A stretch of 64,000 bases of DNA from an uncultured Eubacteriales bacterium (GTDB taxonomy: Bacteria > Bacillota > Clostridia > Oscillospirales > Acutalibacteraceae). The translations under genes and the position numbers were made by a program. The notes under the pieces are model-generated. The model was not told the origin of the DNA, did not search any database, and saw only the letters and a program-made list of their open reading frames with translations. Shown here one piece after another: positions 1-6,700 of the stretch. The number at the start of each line of letters is the position of its first letter. Position 1 is the stretch's first letter. The stretch covers positions 124,001-188,000 of the forward strand of contig CAKSIG010000002.1 of NCBI GenBank assembly GCA_934463035.1, given 5' to 3'.

Positions 1-1
1 C

Positions 2-784
2 TACGGTACGGCAATATGCGACGTTGCCGTAAAGAACGGCAAAATTACCCACGCGATAGCCGAAAACCGTTCAGGCAGATCCGCAATAGCGGTAAATAAT
101 GTTATTGACTCAACCGGTGACGCGGCAATTTGCCGTTTAAGCGGCGAAAACACAGTTGTTTTCAAGCAAGGCAATGTGCCTGCTTCGTGGTGCTATGTTA
201 CCGAAAACGGCACAAACAACCTTAAAATGCTGGGGTTCAGCGACATTCCCGATTCGCAAAAGACCGAAGCACAGCTAAAAGATTCCAAGAAGTCGCTTAG
301 GTTCACAGGGCTTGATGCCGATGAGCTTACCGAGCTTACCTTGTATTCACACGCCACACTGCTTAACGATTTTTTGAAAGGTGGAAACCTTTCTCCGAAA
401 AGGACAATTTCAACAATCGCCACCATACCGCAAATAAGAATGACCCGCCGTATAGACGGTGTATACACTCAAAACGACGACGAAATGCACCGCAAATATA
501 AAGACAGCGTGGGTATGTTCTCTGACTGGCGAAAAGCGGGCCCTGTTTATGAATTGCCGTTTACTTCACTATACGGCAGTAAAATATCCAACCTGATAAC
601 AGCAGGCAGATGTATTTCTGTTACCGACGCTATGTGGGATATAACGAGGGTGATACCCGTCTGTGCGGTATCAGGTCAAGCGGCAGGCACCGCGGCGGCA
701 ATTACCGACGATTTTTCAAGCACGGATATTGAAAAACTTCAAAGCATACTAACACAAAACGGCGTAATGCTTCACGAAAATTAG
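2..784 (+). CDS. FAD-dependent oxidoreductase, C-terminal part (cut by window edge)
   Basis: The reading frame is open from base 2 to a TAG at 782-784, so the gene begins upstream of the window. The visible 260 residues contain the IDSTGDA motif and, near the end, AGRCISVTDAMWD followed by VSGQAAGTAAAI. These are the FAD-contacting C-terminal signatures of the FAD_oxidored (PF12831) flavoprotein family. Such enzymes are often encoded beside glycan-use genes in Firmicutes and Bacteroidetes, but their substrates are mostly unknown. Here the gene converges on the 20-kb glycan operon and shares the hairpin at 799-830 with it. An internal GTG at 176 is not the true start, because conserved sequence continues upstream of it. 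Family assignment is firm; substrate is not known. Confidence 0.85.
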   Translation, partial: YGTAICDVAVKNGKITHAIAENRSGRSAIAVNNVIDSTGDAAICRLSGENTVVFKQGNVPASWCYVTENGTNNLKMLGFSDIPDSQKTEAQLKDSKKSLRFTGLDADELTELTLYSHATLLNDFLKGGNLSPKRTISTIATIPQIRMTRRIDGVYTQNDDEMHRKYKDSVGMFSDWRKAGPVYELPFTSLYGSKISNLITAGRCISVTDAMWDITRVIPVCAVSGQAAGTAAAITDDFSSTDIEKLQSILTQNGVMLHEN

Positions 785-798
785 ATATTAAAAACGGC

Positions 799-830
799 AA
801 TCCCCGATGATCTTTCGATCATCGGGGATT
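799..830 (-). terminator. Rho-independent terminator at the end of the glycan operon
   Basis: A 13-bp perfect stem (799-811 with 818-830) with a six-base loop. Read on the minus strand it is followed by GCCGTTTTT, so it ends the long leftward operon. On the + strand no T-run follows, so any effect on the flavoprotein gene would be weaker. Confidence 0.8.
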
Positions 831-845
831 ACAGCATATAATCAC

Positions 846-968
846 TTATTTACGCCATATCGGATAATGTTCATCATCCAACGGAGCGTCAATAGCACTA
901 ATATCCGCCAAGGGTTCTTTTTCTTCTATTTCGCTTATGAAGACCCTCGGCTTTAAATATTTCTTCAT
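846..968 (-). CDS. Short acidic peptide of the MKKY type (40 aa)
   Basis: Forty residues starting MKKYLKPRVFISEIEEKEP and ending EHYPIWRK. The start lies 11 nt after the stop of the upstream lipoprotein gene, with a weak AGGT ribosome site. No signal peptide, no Cys and no membrane segment are visible. Many Clostridia carry short uncharacterised ORFs with an MKKYxxP start, often behind genes for secreted proteins; this is general knowledge and no function is established. Its last residues resemble the C-terminus of the neighbouring lipoprotein (DHYEVWR), which supports it as a real gene. The 45-aa peptide at 1410-1547 shares the N-terminal motif. A RiPP precursor role is possible, but no maturation enzyme is encoded in this window. 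Confidence 0.6.
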   Translation of the reverse strand: MKKYLKPRVFISEIEEKEPLADISAIDAPLDDEHYPIWRK

Positions 969-978
969 ATTTTTTTAC

Positions 979-1344
979 CTAACGCCATACTTCGTAATGG
1001 TCGGATTCCGACGAACTGCCTGACGAGGAATCTTCGGACTTTGAACCGCTTTCGGTTGTTTTACTGCTTTCAGCAGCCGCCGAATCATTACCGTCAAGAT
1101 TTACTTCGTCGTGTACCGTATTACCTTGCGATGGCTTTGTCTTATTTTGCTTAACCGCCTGTTCGGAGCTGGTATAAGACGAGCTGTCCGAGCTGTTCTC
1201 ATCTTCGGCTGTTTCACCGCTTTGCGAGGAAACGGCGGGTGATGACGAGCTTTCGGAACTGTCGGTCTTGCCGCTTTTCTTTCCGCACGCGGTAATGCAA
1301 AATGCCAACAGCAAAACGCATAATAAAGTAATTATCTTTCTCAT
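979..1344 (-). CDS. Small Ser/Glu/Asp-rich lipoprotein (121 aa)
   Basis: The start is set at MRKIITLL (1344), because GGAG sits six bases before it; the longer frame from 1371 adds nine residues without a ribosome site. The signal peptide ends in a lipobox ITAC (Cys about residue 20), so the protein should be lipid-anchored outside the membrane. The rest is low-complexity, rich in Ser, Glu, Asp and Gly, typical of a flexible surface linker. It has no recognisable domain and ends DHYEVWR, similar to the EHYPIWRK end of the next peptide. It lies between the two MKKY peptides in the glycan operon. Function unknown. Confidence 0.7.
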   Translation of the reverse strand: MRKIITLLCVLLLAFCITACGKKSGKTDSSESSSSPAVSSQSGETAEDENSSDSSSYTSSEQAVKQNKTKPSQGNTVHDEVNLDGNDSAAAESSKTTESGSKSEDSSSGSSSESDHYEVWR

Positions 1345-1360
1345 ATCAATCTCCGTTCCG

Positions 1361-1401
1361 ATATCCTGCACCGTTCCCGAATTGAAAACGGCGCAGGATA
1401 T
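1361..1401 (-). other. Intercistronic hairpin between 45-aa peptide and lipoprotein genes
   Basis: Arms 1361-1375 and 1387-1401 are complementary at 14 of 15 positions, giving a strong stem with an 11-base loop. No T-run follows in the direction of transcription, so it is more likely an mRNA processing or stability element than a terminator. Confidence 0.55.
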
Positions 1402-1409
1402 TCATTTTG

Positions 1410-1547
1410 TTAGTCATCAATATCGGGATCTAAGGGACCGTTGTTGCCTATGCCTGATATATTAACATTGTCGTCAATAATATTAGCGATAGTGCTGTCT
1501 GCCTTGAAATCACAGAAGGTTATTTCGGGGAAAATATATTTTTTCAT
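1410..1547 (-). CDS. Short acidic peptide of the MKKY type (45 aa)
   Basis: Forty-five residues, starting MKKYIFPEITFCDFKAD and ending GNNGPLDPDIDD. A perfect AGGAGG lies seven bases upstream of the ATG, and the start is only 15 nt after the stop of the 695-aa protein, so it is almost certainly translated. One Cys (residue 12), no signal peptide, strongly acidic end. Its N-terminal MKKYxxP pattern is shared with the 40-aa peptide at 846-968, and both lie at the distal end of the glycan operon on either side of the lipoprotein gene. Function unknown; could be a secreted signal, a precursor peptide or a small partner of the secreted proteins. Confidence 0.65.
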   Translation of the reverse strand: MKKYIFPEITFCDFKADSTIANIIDDNVNISGIGNNGPLDPDIDD

Positions 1548-1562
1548 TTTAAAACCTCCTAA

Positions 1563-3650
1563 TTAAGCATTGTAATCCCTGTTTGCATAAATGAATGCCA
1601 ACAAATGATCTTCGTTCTTGTGTGTTGCGTCAAATGAAGCCTCGGCATTGGACTTTCCGTTTATTGCCGCGTTGATATTTGCTTCAACATAATTAACAGC
1701 CGTATTGTCGGAAAGGGTGTAGTCTGCCGCTACATTACCGCTTGCGATAACATCGGCAGCCATATCCTTAGCATAGCCGTAAACAGACTTAGCGATCTGC
1801 TCTGAATAAACGTAAATAGCATCGCCGGCTTTATTAACGTACTTAACATAAGCACGTGCGGAGAACTTCTTGCCCGAATTTCCTGCAACAGCCGATCTGT
1901 TTATAGTTACTGTATAGGTGAAATCGGTATCCTCGCCTACCTCGTGGTAGAGGTTTGTGACATTAGCGTTTTCAACGTCTGCGGTCATAGGCTGTGTCTC
2001 ATTCTTAATGTCTGCGGTTCTTGCAAGAAGCATACCGTAGCCTGCGGGTGTATATTCGTCAGCTACCGTCTCCTCAATCCTTATCTGTGAACCGAACATA
2101 ATATCCTGCTCGTCAGCAGAAGCCGTCTTGCGTATAGTAGCGCCCAGCATTTCAGGCTCTGCATATACAGCCTGTATGTCGGTTACATACGCAAAATTAT
2201 TGGAAGACGCCCAACCAGAAGAAATAGCGTAATACGGATTGGCAACAGTCGACAGATAAATAGTGTTTTGAGTTTCGCCCGACCATTCAACGTTACCGTC
2301 AGCGTCCAAATCCTCAGCTATTATTTTAGCATAAGTTCCGTAGAGCTTTACTGTGAATCTGTAATACTCTTTTCCTATTTCACTATTAACATCCGTACGT
2401 AATGTTCCCGTTGTATTCTTGTTGAATACGGAAAAACCACTATTAACTGAGCCTGTTGCAGGATTTGTAACATTGGTCAATAAACCATAGTTTAAATAAC
2501 CAGTAGCTTTCTTACCGCCTAAAGTTACAACCGTTTGTGTTGTTTCGTCCTCACTGCTGCCGAACAAAACGTATACAGGGGATGAATTTGCACCATTGCT
2601 TACAGCCAAGCTCTTGAATGAGAAGGAAGTAAGCGGTAAACCGTTCTTTTCGGGTGCAATATTTATGCGCTGGTTCGTTTCACCCGAAGCTCCTGTTGTC
2701 TTGTTGCTGTTCCAAGTAACCGCATTTGCGCCTGCTATATTTGTAACAACAGGCTCCATATCGGTCTGACCGTCAGCCGCTGTATAGGAAAGAACATCTT
2801 CGGCGTCGGCTGTGTTGGGGTTTACTTCATTTATCCAATCGTGAGATACATATTCATATTCATAAGTTGTCTCAACGTCGGTGATATAAACTGGTCCGGA
2901 GCCTAATCTGCCTGCCGAAAGAGCAAAGTAAACGTCTTCAAAATCAGCGAAATCGACTGTCGCATTGCCTGATAAAGCATAGTCGTAAGAGCCTTCTACG
3001 CCGTCTGCGGCGGGCTTTGAAAACGCTACCGTAGCCGTATTGTTAGCCCAATTAATGCTGACAGTGTATGTAACCAATACCTTTTGATTCTCTGCTTCCA
3101 ATAATTTACTAGTATAAGCCTTGCTATTCCAAGCGCTATTGCTGCTATTTACCTCAGAGTCAGGTGTAAGCGATATTTGACAAATATTGAAACCCATAAA
3201 AGTGTCATTGTGTCTTCCGCCGAGAACCATTGCCGTTTGCGTGTTTTCCGAATCCTGACCAAACAGGATATATGCGGGATGATACTTATTATTCGTGGAA
3301 TACAACGGCATTTTGAAAGAAAACGACGTAAGTTTAAAATCGCCTTTTTCTTTGGCTATATTAAGCCTCTGGTTAATACCTGCCGTTGCGGTTGTATCCG
3401 CGTTGTTCCAAGTAAGGAACCTTTTGTCTCCAAAGTTATCCAAAGAGCTTATAACAAAATCCTCACGCGCGGTAATACCGTCGTTACCCGTATAGGTAAG
3501 TACCTGTTCAAGCGTGTTGTCAGTAAAGTCTTCGGTATACTTTTCTGTGTCTACTTTCGCGGAAGCAGGAACCATTGAAGCCGCAAACAGCGTTGCCGCA
3601 ACGCAAGTCCCTAAAACCAGCGAAAGCACTTTTTTAGATAAGCTACTCAT
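1563..3650 (-). CDS. Secreted protein with two copies of an unrecognised beta-rich module
   Basis: 695 residues with a signal peptide cleaved about ASA-K (residue 32) and an optimal AGGAGG site. Residues ~38-265 and ~275-500 are two copies of one module; each copy contains TYTGNDGIT- or SYTAADGQT-like, then QRLNIA/QRINIA, then LTSFSF, then TQxxVxLGG, and ends in a YxAxS...YVTDI strand. Two more copies open the adjacent 1967-aa protein. The pattern suggests a beta-sandwich or lectin-like carbohydrate-binding fold, but I do not recognise a named family. Residues ~500-695 start LGATIRKT and include a YGMLLA strand, resembling an uncharacterised C-terminal domain common in secreted Clostridia proteins. 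No catalytic motif and no dockerin are visible. Probably a surface or matrix binding protein. Confidence 0.75.
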   Translation of the reverse strand: MSSLSKKVLSLVLGTCVAATLFAASMVPASAKVDTEKYTEDFTDNTLEQVLTYTGNDGITAREDFVISSLDNFGDKRFLTWNNADTTATAGINQRLNIAKEKGDFKLTSFSFKMPLYSTNNKYHPAYILFGQDSENTQTAMVLGGRHNDTFMGFNICQISLTPDSEVNSSNSAWNSKAYTSKLLEAENQKVLVTYTVSINWANNTATVAFSKPAADGVEGSYDYALSGNATVDFADFEDVYFALSAGRLGSGPVYITDVETTYEYEYVSHDWINEVNPNTADAEDVLSYTAADGQTDMEPVVTNIAGANAVTWNSNKTTGASGETNQRINIAPEKNGLPLTSFSFKSLAVSNGANSSPVYVLFGSSEDETTQTVVTLGGKKATGYLNYGLLTNVTNPATGSVNSGFSVFNKNTTGTLRTDVNSEIGKEYYRFTVKLYGTYAKIIAEDLDADGNVEWSGETQNTIYLSTVANPYYAISSGWASSNNFAYVTDIQAVYAEPEMLGATIRKTASADEQDIMFGSQIRIEETVADEYTPAGYGMLLARTADIKNETQPMTADVENANVTNLYHEVGEDTDFTYTVTINRSAVAGNSGKKFSARAYVKYVNKAGDAIYVYSEQIAKSVYGYAKDMAADVIASGNVAADYTLSDNTAVNYVEANINAAINGKSNAEASFDATHKNEDHLLAFIYANRDYNA

Positions 3651-3690
3651 TTTTTTCCTCCTAAAAGATTTTTTTGATTATATGCTGCAT

Positions 3691-3729
3691 AATTCATACA
3701 GCCGCGGCAAAGCCGCAACCGTATGAATT
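3691..3729 (-). other. Intercistronic hairpin after the dockerin gene
   Basis: Arms AATTCATAC (3691-3699) and GTATGAATT (3721-3729) are perfectly complementary, with an inner GCGGC/GCCGC stem. It lies between the 1967-aa and 695-aa genes and has no T-run right after it, so it may protect the upstream mRNA or mark a processing site. Confidence 0.5.
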
Positions 3730-3738
3730 ATTACCGCC

Positions 3739-6700
3739 TTAGTTTTTCAATATGTACTGCCTGAGCAAGATAGCGTCTTTCAGCGTAACCTCGCCGTCGG
3801 CGTCCATATCGGCGTTTTTCTTTTGAGCGTCGGTAAGTTCAATTTTGCCGATGAGGTAATAACGAATGTAGGTTATATCCTTGACGCTCACCTTATTATC
3901 AAGGTTTACGTCACCCAAAAGATCTTTTCTTTCCGTTTCGGCAACAACTATCCTGAACGAACCTGTTTCGTTCATAAGGCTTGTTCCGCTGTAAACCTGT
4001 TCGGTGTACGGTACGTCAACATCGGTAAAGACGTTGTTGCAAATATATACGCCGTCGGTATAGGAAGCGGAGCCGTCAAGCCAGATAGCGTCCTTTCGGT
4101 CTGAGAAGCTGTTGTTCTCAACTATAAAGTCGGTTATTGCACCGCCCGAAACGCTTGAACCCTTTATGTGAATACCGTAGTCGTTAAAATCGTTATTGCG
4201 GAACGTAAAGCTCCTTATACCCTTATATCCCGACGAGAAGGTGAAGAAATAGGTAAACTCGGTTCCGTCCTCGCCGCCCGTGGCGCGGTTAAAGAACGAG
4301 CCGCCCAAGAGCTGATTGTTGATGAACGAATAGTACCAGCATTTTTCTTCGTTTCTTGCCTGCATATACGGTGTGCCGACTTTATTGTAGGTATTTCCGT
4401 CAAGAACGGTGTCGATACATCTGCCGTAGAAGCCTATGCCCGTTGAACCGTTTGAAAGGTAGTTATTAACGTAGTACTGATTTTCACGGACAGAACCGAC
4501 AACGCACATACTGTTGCGGTTGACGGGCGTTACAAACGGCGAATCGAGAACTATCTCAGTAAGTCCCTGTTTTATTCTCTTAGCGCTGACTATACGCCTT
4601 GTCTGTCCCGCGCCGTTGCCCAAGGACACAAATATTTGCGCCTCGCGCAGCCAAACGGTAGAGGTATTAAGCGGAACGGTAAAGGTTACGTTTTTACCGC
4701 CGTCCTCCACGGCTGTCATAGCAAATCCGTATGCCATAGAGGTCTTATCCGCTACGCAAAGCTCGCGGTTGTTCTGCATATCATCAGTCCAGCTGCAGTT
4801 CTGAACGTAGAGACCGTGACCCCAAAGCGCGGCGCTTGAATTGTTATGGTTGAAATCTTCAACAATACTGTTATCAAGCTGCAATGACGACCAGTTGGAT
4901 TTCTGGTTATATCCGCGTATCTGCCAATAGCTGCAATGTGCGGGAGGTCCGAACGCCGTCCAAATACCGTGCTGATACCCGAACGTTCTGAAAGTGGTAT
5001 CGCTTATCTGAACGTTTTTAAGGTCGTCGGTATCGGTGGTTTTCGACATAAAGTACATCTGCTTTGCAATCATTTCCGCGTTTATAGCGTTGATAAGCTC
5101 AATAGAACCGTCTTTTTCGGAACCGATAAGGGGTGAAACATTGTTATAAACGCCCCAAGGACCGCCTGAATACGGACTCCATTCAACATAGACGTCGGAA
5201 ATATAAATGTTTTCGCTCCTGCCCGATTCGTCGGACGGATTTTCCTTTAAGGTATTGACCTGCATAAATCCGTTGATACGGGTGCCGTAGAACGACATTT
5301 TCGATATTTCAACGTTTTTGGTCACCTTAATTACAAAGTCGGGAAGCTCGCCGTTCTGCCACCTGTACGGTGTGTAGAGAACGACGGAATCGTTTGACGA
5401 GTCGCCCGTAAGCACAACGTTTTCAGGTATTATTATCGGCTGTTCAACGCGGTAAATACCTCTCGGCATATAGAGCGTACCGCCGCCCGATTCGTAGAGC
5501 GCCTGCATTGCCTTTATCAAAAGCGGCGTTGCATTTTCTTCCTTGGTGCCCGTAGCGCCGAAATCGGTTTGGAAATTGTAAAATGTCTTGCTCCAACCGC
5601 TGCGAATGTCGGTTGCAACGGTGAATTTCAAGGGAATCGACCAACAGGTATTATCGCCGTAGCCGTTATATACCCACAGCTCATAGGTGTTACCCACAGT
5701 AAGCTCGCTCGGTATATCTATAACAAACGAATAATCCGACTTTACTTGTTTTACAGCGGTTTCGCCGATGTATCCGTTGCCCTTTATGACCGCTTTGGAA
5801 ATTACCGCCGCGCCCTCGCCGCTCTGGTTCGGGGAAAGGTTTTTACCGACTACCTGCAATTCGCCGCCCGCGGTGACGTTTTCGCCCTGATCGCCGACAG
5901 CATAGTCAATATACGGTGCGTTGATGTATATGACCTTATCGTCTTCATCAGAGAAGAAGTCGTTTCCGAACAGCTTGACAGCGTAGATACCCTGTTTATA
6001 TTCAAGAGGTATTTTGAACTTAACGGAATCGGACGTGGTTTGCAGAATATCTGTTTTATAAGCGTCTGAATCCCATTCGCTGTTCCAAACAGGTGCGGTA
6101 GGCTCGCTTGAAAACGTGCCTGCCTGAACGCCGCCGAAATCGGGCTTATAGGTGTTTATATAAGCCATATCAGCCGCGGAGACTGCTGTTTCGTCAATTC
6201 TTGCAATATTTACGGAGGAAACGTTTGAACCGAGGTTCTCGCCGTTTAACACAACCGTGTCGCCCGGGTTCTGGAACGTATTTCCGCTGTATATTACCTT
6301 AATATCCTCAACCTCGGTATCTATATCATAGTCGCCCTTGATATAGGTTGCGCTGAGGTTATCTATCCAGGTGTTATTATCGCCCGAAAGCAGGAAGAAT
6401 GACGAATCATAGGGGCAATCGTAAATTGCCTCATAGGTAACGGTCTCGTTTTCCTCGCCGTTAAAGTAGGTCTGTGTAACCGTTACCATTACCTTTTTGC
6501 CTATATATTCAAAATCGAAATGCATAGGCTCGGTCATATCAAACAGGGGTTTATCAATACCGCCCTTTGTGTTTGCGCCCTTGATTATGTATTTAAACCT
6601 TGCGGCGTTGCGGTCTGCAAAATCCTTTAAATCGGAGAAGATGTCATAATATGCGTTATGCTCGGAATTATAGAACCACATATACACTCTCAGCGCATTG

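Noticed and set aside
799..830. Terminator for the + strand flavoprotein gene
   Set aside because: No T-run follows on the + strand; the T-run is on the minus side, so it belongs mainly to the glycan operon.
846..1547. RiPP gene cluster built on the short MKKY peptides
   Set aside because: No radical SAM enzyme, lanthionine synthetase, protease-transporter or recognition protein is encoded in the window, so a RiPP label would be speculation.
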